Of a stretch of DNA of 64,000 nucleotides, positions 1 to 7,822 are shown piece after piece. The translations under genes were made by a program, and so were the position numbers. Numbering within the stretch: position 1 is the stretch's first letter; the number at the start of each line of letters is the position of its first letter. The notes below the pieces were generated by a model. That model had not been told where the DNA came from and searched no databases. It saw nothing but the letters and a program-made list of their open reading frames with translations. This DNA comes from Companilactobacillus mishanensis (GTDB lineage: Bacteria > Bacillota > Bacilli > Lactobacillales > Lactobacillaceae). Location: positions 62,001 through 126,000 of the forward strand of contig NZ_RHON01000006.1 of the NCBI RefSeq assembly GCF_003946505.1. The letters run 5' to 3'.

Positions 1-1809
1 CAACATAAGAATGACAATGATGGTACCGATAATTTTTCAATAATAAATGACAAGACTGAAGATAATTACGAAAAAGATTTGTCAGATATTAGTAAAGGTG
101 ATAAAACTGCTGATGTTGCAACGAAACAAGCAGCTGATTACTATCAAAAATATTTAACGACAGTTGAATCTAAGAAAACTAATATTGATTCATTAAAAAA
201 AGATATTCAACAAATTGATTCAATGAAAAATTATTCTGATTTGAACTCAAACATGGATGAACTGATCGATGGTAATTTCGATACTCCGTTTGCCATTTCT
301 GTCACAACTAATTTGAAGGACAACTTAAAAAATAGACTGGCATTTAGTGCAGGAACCACAGATTATACTTTGCCTTTTCTAAGTTTGGATGATGATTCTA
401 TTGCATTCAGATCAAAATATTATGAAGAGATGCCAAAACTTTTCAAAATGTTGGGGTACGATGACGTTACCACGAAAGAAATATTAGATAATGCTTTAAC
501 ATTTGACGATTTAATGTTCAGAAATGAGGATGCTCTATCAGGCGGTCAAGATAATAATCCGGAAGTTGTATCTATCAGTGATTTTGAAAATCATTTTAAT
601 AATGTTAATTTTACTGATTATATTAATAAATCATATCCAACTGCTAAAGATGTCGAAATTGATGATTCAACTTTTTACAGTCACTACAACAATGTTATGA
701 GTGCTCCAAACTTTGAGAAAATGAAAGATTGGATGCTTGTTACCAATGTTTTAGATAATTATTATGTCTTCGGTAAAAAGGGTAAGGAAGCTGTCAAAGA
801 CTTGATTGCCGATGATCCTTCAACGGACACTGACGAAAATGATGCATTTGAGAATACAAGTAATAATTTCCAAACTGTAATGAGTAAATACTATGCTGGA
901 ACTCACGTAAGTGGAGAAACAAAGACTAGGATTGGAAGTTTAATTGATAATATTATTTCTACATACAAAGATAATATTAAAAGTAATTCATGGCTCAGTG
1001 ATGACGGCAAATCTGAAGTATTAAACAAGTTATCAAAAATTACAGTCAGAATTGGTGGACCAACTGAGATTAAGACGGTTGATGACTATTCTTCATTAAG
1101 TTTCCCCAAATATGAAAGCATTTATGACTGGAATAAGGAAATTCAACTTTATCGAGCAAAAATTGGAAAGCAAGATTTTGATACAACGAACGAGAGAGGT
1201 ATCTGGGAAATGCCTGTCTATCAAACAAATGCCTATTATGAACCAGCTGACAACAGTATCAATGTTCTAGCGGCAATTCTGCAGGAACCTTTCTATTCGG
1301 AAAATTATTCTGACAGTCAATTGTATGGTTCAATGGGTGCAATAATTGGTCACGAAATTTCTCATGGATTTGATAATAATGGCTCAAACTTCGATGCCAA
1401 TGGAAACTATCGTGATACATGGGCAGCTGCGGATAGAGCTAAATTTGACGATTTGACTAAGAAATTAGTCGATGAATATGATGGTATTCAGTTCGATTCA
1501 CTAGTCGAAAATGGTGAACAGACTCTGGGTGAGAACATCGCTGATAATGGTGGAGTAAATGTCGCCTTACAAGTAGCAAAATCATTACCTAATTTCAACG
1601 CGAAAGAATTCTTCTCTTCTTGGGCATCTAACTGGCGTATGATTTCAGGTCCAATTACTGAGATTAAATATGAAACAAATGAACATTCGATCGGACCACT
1701 AAGAGCAAATGTTGTTGTACAAAATATCCCTGATTTTTATACTGCATTTAATGTTAAACAAGGAGATGCAATGTGGTTAGATCCAAGTAAACGAGTACGT
1801 ATTTGGTAG
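1..1809 (+). CDS. M13 family zinc metallopeptidase, 5' end cut by the window
   Basis: The reading frame is open from base 1 and ends at a stop at 1807-1809, so the N-terminus, including any signal peptide, lies outside. The frame before the first possible start (QHKNDNDGT...) aligns with residues around 115-140 of the next gene, which shows the coding region continues upstream. Zinc site: HEISH in GAIIGHEISHGFD, with the third ligand in GENIADNGG; this is the HExxH and ExxxD pair of neprilysin/PepO-like M13 enzymes. The C-terminus ends in VRIW. The family hydrolyses oligopeptides. The following paralogue has a signal peptide, so an extracellular or wall-associated role is likely. A terminator follows at once. 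Confidence 0.93.
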   Translation, partial: QHKNDNDGTDNFSIINDKTEDNYEKDLSDISKGDKTADVATKQAADYYQKYLTTVESKKTNIDSLKKDIQQIDSMKNYSDLNSNMDELIDGNFDTPFAISVTTNLKDNLKNRLAFSAGTTDYTLPFLSLDDDSIAFRSKYYEEMPKLFKMLGYDDVTTKEILDNALTFDDLMFRNEDALSGGQDNNPEVVSISDFENHFNNVNFTDYINKSYPTAKDVEIDDSTFYSHYNNVMSAPNFEKMKDWMLVTNVLDNYYVFGKKGKEAVKDLIADDPSTDTDENDAFENTSNNFQTVMSKYYAGTHVSGETKTRIGSLIDNIISTYKDNIKSNSWLSDDGKSEVLNKLSKITVRIGGPTEIKTVDDYSSLSFPKYESIYDWNKEIQLYRAKIGKQDFDTTNERGIWEMPVYQTNAYYEPADNSINVLAAILQEPFYSENYSDSQLYGSMGAIIGHEISHGFDNNGSNFDANGNYRDTWAAADRAKFDDLTKKLVDEYDGIQFDSLVENGEQTLGENIADNGGVNVALQVAKSLPNFNAKEFFSSWASNWRMISGPITEIKYETNEHSIGPLRANVVVQNIPDFYTAFNVKQGDAMWLDPSKRVRIW

Positions 1810-1810
1810 A

Positions 1811-1849
1811 AAAAAGTTTTGAAGATTAATTTCTTCAAAACTTTTTTTT
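1811..1849 (+). terminator. Rho-independent terminator of the first M13 gene
   Basis: A 15-bp perfect stem, AAAAAGTTTTGAAGA with its complement, around the loop TTAATT, followed by a T run. It is almost the same as the terminator at 4710-4745: the loop is identical and one stem pair differs by compensatory changes. Confidence 0.9.
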
Positions 1850-1915
1850 ATAATCTGATTTGTGAAAGGTGGCTATCTCGTGCATAATTAAATTATTAAA
1901 ACTTGGGGGCGGCTT

Positions 1916-4078
1916 ATGAAATATAGGGGCGGATTATTTATTTGTACGACTGTTTTGACGATTCTTTTGGGGATGAGTGCAGTCGCTGATAATGCAAAAG
2001 CAGACACTGTTGCGACTACTGATTCAACGGTTCAAACTGAACAAACTACTACAGTAAAACCAGATAAAGACGATACTAATGTTGATACGTTAGACCCACA
2101 ACAAGTTAATACTAATGAGGATTCGGCAAAGGGAATTGATGATTCGTTAACAATTACTACTCCTGAAGTTGAACAAAAACCAGGTGGAGATTGGAAAGTT
2201 CATCCTTCAGAAGCCACTCCAAAAAATAATTTCTATTATTATGCTAATAAAGATTGGCTTGCAGAACATAAAGATGATGACGATGGAACTTCAGACGCAT
2301 CGTTATTACAACTTCAAATTGCAAAAGATTTTGAAAATGATTTGTCCAATATCTCTGCGGGAAAGGAAACAGCTGATTCAGCAACTAAAAGTGCAGCTGA
2401 TTACTACACCAAATATCTTGATACTGTAAATTCAAGTGATGTAAAAATTGATTCGTTCAAAGATGATATGAACAAGATTTATAATATGAAGGATTTTTCT
2501 GATTTTAATTCACAGCTTGGCGAGTTGATTGATGGAAAGTACAATTTGCCTTTCGATTTGGTGATAGGTGTCAATTATGCAAATAACTCCAAGAATAGAC
2601 TTAATTTTGGCATGAAAGTCCCCAAGCAGATGATTCCTATGTTGGATTTGGATTCAGATAGTATTGCGTACAGATCGAAGTATTATGAGGATTTGCCGAA
2701 GCTGTTCAAGCTACTGGGTTATGACGAAGTTACATCGAAACATATTCTGGATAATGCACTGACATTTGATGACCTACTCTACAACAACTCTGACATCGAA
2801 TCCATTGATGACCAGATGGCAAATCCAATTGTTATGGATATCAATGATTTTGAAAATCATTTTAAGAATGTAGATTTAGCTGACTATATCAAGAAGTCTT
2901 ATCCAACTGCTACGGATGCTCAAATAACTGATAAATTATTTTTCGATAATTTCAATCAAATGATGAGCCAATCTTACTTTGAAAAAATGAAAGATTGGAT
3001 GTTGGTCACAAACGTTTTTGACAATTATTATGTCTTTGGAAAACAAGGAAGAGATGCGGTCAAAGATTTACTTTTTGATGATCCTTCGAATGCATCAACT
3101 CCGAAAGATGATGCATACAATAGTACTTCCACATTATTTCAAACAGTAATGAGTATATATTATGGGAAGAAAAATATCAGCGAGAAGACTATTTCTCGAG
3201 TTGATAATGTTATAAAAAATATTGTTTCAGCCTATAAAGAACGAATCCAGAATAATTCATGGATGAGCGCTGAGGGTAAGACGAATGTTTTGAGGAAACT
3301 TTCCAAGATTCAAATCAACGTTGGTTATCCTAAGACAATTACGGCAATTGATGATTACAAATCTCTTGGCTTATCTAAAATGGACAACATTTACGATATG
3401 ACAAAAGCTATAAATATGTATCGTTCTAAAGTTGCTAAGACAGACTTTGATACGTCAAATGAAAAAGGTATTTGGTTGATGCCAACGTATACTTTCAATG
3501 CTTTTTATAATCGTTCCTCCAATAGTATTAACGTCTTAGCTGGTATTTTGAAGGAACCTAATTATTCAGAGAATTATTCGGATAGCCAATTATATGGGAG
3601 CCTTGGTGTAATAATTGGGCATGAAATTTCTCATGCTTTTGATAACTCCGGCTCACACTATGACGAAAATGGAAACTACCGTGATACTTGGACAGATGAA
3701 GATCGCGCCAACTTTACTACTTTGGTTCAAAAGATGATCAATGAGTATGACGGAATTCCGTTCAATAGTATTATTGTCAATGGTATGCAGACCGTGGGCG
3801 AAAATATGGCTGATAATGGTGGGATGAATGTTTCACTTCAGGTTGCCAAATCATTACCAGACTTTGATGCAAAAGAATTTTTCACTGCTTGGGCAAAAGA
3901 TTGGCCTATGGTTGATGGACCAATGATAGAGTTGAGATATTCATTCGATCCACATACAATTTCACCAATCAGAACAAATGTAGCTTTGCAAAATATCGAC
4001 GACTTTTACACGACATACAACATCAAGCAAGGAGACCCAATGTGGTTGGATCCTAGTCAACGTGTAAATATTTGGTAA
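1916..4078 (+). CDS. Secreted M13 family zinc metallopeptidase (PepO-like)
   Basis: 720 aa. A signal peptide is visible: a KYRGG basic start, a hydrophobic core to about residue 22 and a likely cut after AKA near residue 30. A Thr/Asp-rich linker to about residue 90 precedes the peptidase. The N-terminal M13 domain is followed by HEISH near residue 569 and GENMADNGG near residue 629, the zinc ligands of neprilysin-type peptidases. The C-terminus is VNIW. It is a clear tandem paralogue of the upstream gene. The start ATG follows a G-rich stretch (TTGGGGGCGG) that can act as ribosome site. The membrane-protein gene 12 bases downstream is probably co-transcribed. Substrate unknown; exported peptide processing or peptide nutrition is likely. 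Confidence 0.93.
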   Translation: MKYRGGLFICTTVLTILLGMSAVADNAKADTVATTDSTVQTEQTTTVKPDKDDTNVDTLDPQQVNTNEDSAKGIDDSLTITTPEVEQKPGGDWKVHPSEATPKNNFYYYANKDWLAEHKDDDDGTSDASLLQLQIAKDFENDLSNISAGKETADSATKSAADYYTKYLDTVNSSDVKIDSFKDDMNKIYNMKDFSDFNSQLGELIDGKYNLPFDLVIGVNYANNSKNRLNFGMKVPKQMIPMLDLDSDSIAYRSKYYEDLPKLFKLLGYDEVTSKHILDNALTFDDLLYNNSDIESIDDQMANPIVMDINDFENHFKNVDLADYIKKSYPTATDAQITDKLFFDNFNQMMSQSYFEKMKDWMLVTNVFDNYYVFGKQGRDAVKDLLFDDPSNASTPKDDAYNSTSTLFQTVMSIYYGKKNISEKTISRVDNVIKNIVSAYKERIQNNSWMSAEGKTNVLRKLSKIQINVGYPKTITAIDDYKSLGLSKMDNIYDMTKAINMYRSKVAKTDFDTSNEKGIWLMPTYTFNAFYNRSSNSINVLAGILKEPNYSENYSDSQLYGSLGVIIGHEISHAFDNSGSHYDENGNYRDTWTDEDRANFTTLVQKMINEYDGIPFNSIIVNGMQTVGENMADNGGMNVSLQVAKSLPDFDAKEFFTAWAKDWPMVDGPMIELRYSFDPHTISPIRTNVALQNIDDFYTTYNIKQGDPMWLDPSQRVNIW

Positions 4079-4090
4079 GAGGAGGCCCTT

Positions 4091-4705
4091 ATGAAAGACT
4101 TACGTAGTTCAGTCTCGGCAACTTTGAAAAGCCGTGACCTCCATGTACTTGCATTGAAGTTTTTTGCGTTCTTTGTAGGTGTATCTTTAATTACATTTTT
4201 GGTATTATTAATTGTTCATCCATCTTTAAATTCAATTTTGACAGATATTTCAAAGTCAAAAAGTGGGACTGAAGATATGACTGGATTTGCATTGATGATC
4301 GAGTATTTTGTTAATAATGCGTTTAAAGTTAATTTTCAAATGTTCTATCTTTCGCTGATACTGGTTCCATTTATTTATCTGTTACCAATTATTCTGACTT
4401 CGGCATTAACCGGAGCAGTATTCTACTTTCCAATCGTGTTGCCAAAATTGTCGTTCGCAACATTGGCGGCGGGATTTTCCATCCATTGGATATTGGAGCT
4501 TTTGGGATATTGCATATTCATAGCTGCTTTATATCCATTTCAGAAAATTCTGAGAAAACAATTCTTTAATTTGTTTAAACATAAAGCATCTCTTTCAGCA
4601 TTGAAAACACCAGCAATTAATTTGCTGACAGTCTATGTGTTTGCAGTAGTTCCAATCATGCTGGTTGCTGCAGCATTAGAAGCGTTTGTTTCTTCACGTT
4701 TATAA
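4091..4705 (+). CDS. Five-pass membrane protein, SpoIIM-like
   Basis: 204 aa with about five hydrophobic segments (roughly residues 22-43, 78-97, 100-123, 127-148 and 175-198). The motif HWILELLGY before segment four recalls the conserved HG..EL of the SpoIIM/DUF95 family, and the NNAFKVNF stretch before segment two also fits. Members outside spore formers have no settled function. GAGGAGG lies 7 bases before the ATG and only 12 bases separate it from the M13 peptidase, so the two form an operon ended by the terminator at 4710. The family assignment is by eye only. Confidence 0.5.
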   Translation: MKDLRSSVSATLKSRDLHVLALKFFAFFVGVSLITFLVLLIVHPSLNSILTDISKSKSGTEDMTGFALMIEYFVNNAFKVNFQMFYLSLILVPFIYLLPIILTSALTGAVFYFPIVLPKLSFATLAAGFSIHWILELLGYCIFIAALYPFQKILRKQFFNLFKHKASLSALKTPAINLLTVYVFAVVPIMLVAAALEAFVSSRL

Positions 4706-4709
4706 AGTA

Positions 4710-4745
4710 AAAAAGCTTTGAAGATTAATTTCTTCAAAGCTTTTT
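4710..4745. terminator. Bidirectional terminator between convergent genes
   Basis: A 15-bp perfect stem (AAAAAGCTTTGAAGA and complement) around TTAATT, with A and T runs on both sides. It serves the plus-strand operon ending at 4705 and the minus-strand small gene whose last codons lie inside the stem. It is a near copy of the terminator at 1811. Confidence 0.88.
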
Positions 4746-4886
4746 GTTTAAATCCTTCATCAGCTCATTAATGGAATCAAATTGTGTATGGTTGTTGTCG
4801 TAATACTCATTTCGGGCATTGTTATTGTCTGCCATTATTGTATCTAATTTTGAATTGATATTAGATGAATATTTCTTATCGGACAT
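4734..4886 (-). CDS. Small hypothetical protein, 50 aa
   Basis: A short frame reading MSDKKYSSNINSK... to ...MKDLNKKL. TAGGAGGT stands 5 bases before the ATG; this ribosome site includes the stop codon of the upstream minus gene (4895-5230), so the two are translationally coupled. The product is hydrophilic, Asn/Asp/Lys rich and has no membrane segment. The stop codon falls in the stem of the shared terminator. I do not recognise the family. Support comes from the ribosome site, operon position and terminator fit. Confidence 0.65.
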   Translation of the reverse strand: MSDKKYSSNINSKLDTIMADNNNARNEYYDNNHTQFDSINELMKDLNKKL

Positions 4887-4894
4887 AATACCTC

Positions 4895-5230
4895 CTAGTT
4901 ACTTTTTGGTTTGTCATAGTGAATCAAACAATACATTATCAAATAAAATACCGAGATTGCTAATCCATACAATTCAAATCCTTTAAAACATAAGAAGAAA
5001 AATGTTAAGAGAAGGAATATAGAAACCCCGGGAGCAAATCTGTGTTTTACTATTGGGAAATGTTCCATAAAGTATTTTCGATTAAATATGTAAATACAGG
5101 ATAAGATAATAAAGACAACTAGCGGAAGCATTACGATGGTAAACTTTGAACCCAAAACTTGGAATGCCGTAATAAGTAAGGCAATATATACTATAAACTG
5201 TGAATAGTCTTTTAATGTCAGATCTCTCAT
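4895..5230 (-). CDS. Small multi-pass membrane protein, 111 aa
   Basis: Four hydrophobic segments, about residues 10-24, 29-50, 66-83 and 87-104, joined by short basic loops. AGGAGAT precedes the ATG at 5230. No recognisable catalytic motif. It is first in a two-gene minus-strand operon with the 50-aa protein. Function unknown. Confidence 0.75.
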   Translation of the reverse strand: MRDLTLKDYSQFIVYIALLITAFQVLGSKFTIVMLPLVVFIILSCIYIFNRKYFMEHFPIVKHRFAPGVSIFLLLTFFFLCFKGFELYGLAISVFYLIMYCLIHYDKPKSN

Positions 5231-5355
5231 AAGAACATCTCCTCTACAATTATTATGTTACTTATATTATATATGAATTAGAACTGGGTAACCGCTTTAT
5301 TCAAATTAAAGCAATTCTAAATTTATTAAATTATACTAACTTTACCTGCAATTTT

Positions 5356-5364
5356 TGATATAAT
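5356..5364 (+). promoter_or_regulatory. Extended -10 promoter element for the symporter
   Basis: TGATATAAT is a consensus -10 with the TGn extension, about 35 bases before the start of the next gene. No good -35 was seen, which an extended -10 can tolerate. Confidence 0.5.
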
Positions 5365-5398
5365 TGATAAAGCAAGTTTTTCTAAGGGGATGTACACA

Positions 5399-6679
5399 TT
5401 GCAAAGGCGACGTTATTTTCGCATAAGTTTAGGATGGCAAATCATTATTGGTCTTGTTCTGGGTATTATTTTGGGACAAATTTTTTACCATAATAAAGCA
5501 GCTATTCAAATCATGCAGAACATCGGTACGATGTTTATTAGTTTGATTCAAATGATTGTTTTGCCAATCGTTATTTCATGTTTGACGGTTGGTATTGCAA
5601 ATATGGGAGATATTAAAAAGCTTGGTAGAATTGGTGCCAAGACTTTGATCTATTTCGAAGTTATGACTACTTTGGCTATTATCATTGGTATTGTTGTTGC
5701 CAATGTTACTCATCCAGGTAGTTATATCAACATTCATGATCTACAGAGTTCAGATATTTCTCAATACACAAGTAGTGCCAAAACTGCTGAACAAGGTGGT
5801 ATTTGGTCGGTCCTAATGGGTATTATCCCAACAAATATATTTGCATCAATGGGTAAAGGTGACATGTTGCCTGTTATCTTCTTCTCAGTATTCTTCGGTC
5901 TAGGAACCGCAGCTATTGGAGAACAAGGTAAAATCATCACTCAGTTTTTGGATGCAACCGCAAATGTTATGTTCAAAGTTACTAACTGGGTCATGAGAGT
6001 CGCTCCAATTGGTGTCTGCGCATTGATCGGTGTTACCGTTGGTGAGATGGGATTTGAAGCTCTCAAGCCATTAGGATTATTTATCGTGATTGCCTATGCA
6101 ACTATGGCATTCTTCGTTTTCGTGATTATGGCAGTAGTTGGTCGTATGTTCCATGTTAAATTCTACGAACTATTCAGAATCATTGAAAATGAGGTTGTTC
6201 TCGCATTTACGACTGCTAGTTCTGAAGCAGCTTTGCCAAAGATGATGGAAAAAATGCAAAAATATGGTGCAACCAAAGGTATAGTTTCATTTGTTATCCC
6301 AACTGGATATACATTCAACCTTGATGGTTCCGCTATTTATCAGTCATTAGCCGCATTATTCTTAGCTCAGGCATATCACATCAACTTGTCGATCGGACAA
6401 CAGATCACATTGATAGTTGTGTTGATGTTGACATCTAAAGGTATGGCTGGTGTTCCCGGTGCATCATTTGTTGTATTGTTAGCAACGATTTCGACCATCG
6501 GAGTACCAATGGCAGGATTAACGTTTATCGCCGGTATTGACCGTTTAGTGGATATGGGTCGTACAGCTGTTAACGTTGTCGGTAATTCACTAGCTACAAT
6601 CATTATTGCCAAAAGTGAAAATGAATTTGATGAAGAAAAACGAGAAAAGTATGTCGCCTCGTATACACGTGGTGACTAA
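5399..6679 (+). CDS. Dicarboxylate/amino acid:cation symporter (DAACS, SLC1 family)
   Basis: 426 aa from the TTG at 5399. The ATG at 5390 overlaps the ribosome site AAGGGGA, so the TTG 8 bases further on is the better start. About eight membrane segments plus the family's C-terminal core: the serine-rich hairpin TTASSEAALP, the sodium-site region GYTFNLDGSAIYQS, and the second hairpin region GMAGVPGASFVVLLA. Members import glutamate, aspartate, C4-dicarboxylates or Ser/Thr with Na+ or H+. The exact substrate cannot be read from the sequence. Monocistronic, with a hairpin after the stop. Confidence 0.93.
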   Translation: MQRRRYFRISLGWQIIIGLVLGIILGQIFYHNKAAIQIMQNIGTMFISLIQMIVLPIVISCLTVGIANMGDIKKLGRIGAKTLIYFEVMTTLAIIIGIVVANVTHPGSYINIHDLQSSDISQYTSSAKTAEQGGIWSVLMGIIPTNIFASMGKGDMLPVIFFSVFFGLGTAAIGEQGKIITQFLDATANVMFKVTNWVMRVAPIGVCALIGVTVGEMGFEALKPLGLFIVIAYATMAFFVFVIMAVVGRMFHVKFYELFRIIENEVVLAFTTASSEAALPKMMEKMQKYGATKGIVSFVIPTGYTFNLDGSAIYQSLAALFLAQAYHINLSIGQQITLIVVLMLTSKGMAGVPGASFVVLLATISTIGVPMAGLTFIAGIDRLVDMGRTAVNVVGNSLATIIIAKSENEFDEEKREKYVASYTRGD

Positions 6680-6684
6680 AATAA

Positions 6685-6716
6685 AAGCTTGGATTCCGTT
6701 GAGGATCCGAGCTTCT
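6685..6716 (+). terminator. Hairpin after the symporter gene
   Basis: AAGCTTGGATTCC pairs, with G-U and small mismatches, with GGATCCGAGCTT. The following T run is weak (TCTTTC), so partial read-through into the ASCH gene, whose ribosome site follows directly, is possible. Confidence 0.55.
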
Positions 6717-6735
6717 TTCAAAGGAGTTAAATAAT

Positions 6736-7185
6736 ATGAATTCAGAAGAATATTGGCAAAAGTTTTGTCAGGAAACGAATACAGATCCAAATTCCGTTCA
6801 TGTATCTTGGTCATTTGGTTATGGTGAAGAAGTCGCAGATGAATTGTTAACATTAGTAAAACAGGGAGTGAAGAGGGCGACCACTTCTGCGTTTGATTTA
6901 TATGAAAAAGATGACTACGTTCCTAAAGCTGGAGATTACAATATAATCCTCGATGGAAGAGGTAATCCTGGTTGTGTGACTCAAACAAAAGTTTCAGAAG
7001 TAGTTCCTTTTAAAAATGTAACTGCTGAGCATGCTTTTCTTGAAGGAGAAGGGGATAAGACTTTGGATTATTGGAGAAAAGTTCATACAGAATTTTTCAA
7101 AAAGGAATATTCTGCGGTGGGTAAGACATTCAATGATAATATTTCATGCCTGTGTGAATATTTTGAACTGAAATACATTGATTAG
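6736..7185 (+). CDS. ASCH domain protein
   Basis: 149 aa with AAAGGAG before the ATG. The motif order fits the ASCH superfamily: an N-terminal helix with the SWSFG turn, VKRATTSAFDLY, a beta strand DYNIILDGRGNPGCVTQT, and KVSEVVPFKNVTAEHAFLEG followed by an aromatic-rich C-terminus. ASCH proteins are thought to bind RNA; one bacterial branch (YqfB type) has amidohydrolase activity on N4-acetylcytidine. Which of these applies is not shown here. Confidence 0.85.
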   Translation: MNSEEYWQKFCQETNTDPNSVHVSWSFGYGEEVADELLTLVKQGVKRATTSAFDLYEKDDYVPKAGDYNIILDGRGNPGCVTQTKVSEVVPFKNVTAEHAFLEGEGDKTLDYWRKVHTEFFKKEYSAVGKTFNDNISCLCEYFELKYID

Positions 7186-7198
7186 TTTTCGGTAATGG

Positions 7199-7227
7199 TT
7201 GGATATACGCATATGGCATGATATAAT
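7199..7227 (+). promoter_or_regulatory. Sigma-A promoter for the antitoxin-like RNA
   Basis: TTGGAT, a 17-base spacer and TATAAT with TG one base upstream. It is one of the best promoter matches in the window, and no protein gene follows it on the plus strand. Transcription should start near 7234. Confidence 0.75.
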
Positions 7228-7233
7228 TCAGTT

Positions 7234-7359
7234 GTATTCATGCGAAAGAAAAAGACAAGCTACGTCAATAGCTTGCCTTTACACAGCCGTTTATAAAACG
7301 GTGACTTGTTAAGTGATGTAGACCCTAACTCGTCAAAGTTATTGAGGGTCTACTTTTTT
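7234..7359 (+). ncRNA. Candidate antitoxin RNA of a type I toxin-antitoxin locus
   Basis: A transcript of about 125 bases is predicted from the strong promoter at 7199 to the terminator at 7318-7359. It contains a hairpin formed by GCAAGCTATTGACGTAGCTTG-type sequence near 7254-7277 and no frame with a ribosome site. It converges on and overlaps the 3' end of the minus-strand toxin-like gene. A near-direct repeat, ACAAGCTAC here (about 7255) and ACAAGCCAC in the toxin leader (about 7562), would let the RNA pair with the toxin mRNA leader, as in Fst-type loci. No transcript data support this. Confidence 0.5.
7318..7359. terminator. Shared terminator of the toxin-antitoxin pair
   Basis: GTAGACCCT pairs with AGGGTCTAC, with an inner AACT/AGTT extension, followed by TTTTTT on the plus strand. 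The toxin-like frame ends inside the right arm (stop 7350-7352), so both converging transcripts use this hairpin. Confidence 0.75.
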
Positions 7360-7487
7360 AATTCCTGTATCAACGCTTTCCAAGCAGCAATCACTGATGT
7401 AATGGTTTTTAGGAATACTAATATTCCTAAAGTACAACCTATTACAAGAATGATCACTGCTGGTACCACATTCAGGATCGTAGTCAT
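7350..7487 (-). CDS. Candidate type I toxin, small hydrophobic peptide (holin-like/Fst-like)
   Basis: 45 aa beginning MTTILNVVPAV. One hydrophobic segment at about residues 6-26, a second at about 29-36, and a charged C-terminus ELKK, which is the usual layout of membrane-acting type I toxins. AAAGGAG lies 4 bases before the ATG. The frame can be extended upstream but no start with a ribosome site exists there. The leader upstream (to about 7640) is long for so short a gene, as expected for RNA-regulated toxins. Convergent overlap with a strongly promoted RNA supports the call. I could not match it to one named family. Confidence 0.6.
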   Translation of the reverse strand: MTTILNVVPAVIILVIGCTLGILVFLKTITSVIAAWKALIQELKK

Positions 7488-7675
7488 GCTTCTCCTTTCT
7501 CTTGGATGGTATTTATTGTTTCTCCTATTCAAATTTCTGATAGGCAACACCTCGATTAAGAACAAGCCACCGCTCTTTAAACTTCTGTATGCTGAAAAGC
7601 GTACCACATCACATGGTATATAGATATAAAAACATTTACAATGTATAAACTCGTACTTTATACAAACTATTCAAA

Positions 7676-7706
7676 CCTTGATGCAAATTTTGCATCAAGG
7701 CTTTTT
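7676..7706 (+). terminator. Rho-independent terminator
   Basis: CCTTGATGCA pairs perfectly with TGCATCAAGG around AATTT and is followed by CTTTTTG on the plus strand. It isolates the secreted-protein genes from upstream transcription. Confidence 0.8.
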
Positions 7707-7822
7707 GTTTCAAAAAAATACCGGTGTAGACCAGAATTATATTGACGAATATCTTCTATACTATTACAGTTTAATTATGAATATTTTTATAAAACTTTAG
7801 GGAACTATATTATGGGGGAAAT

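Noticed and set aside
7306..7623. A 105-codon plus-strand frame
   Set aside because: Antisense to the toxin-like gene, passes through the shared terminator, and has no ribosome site.
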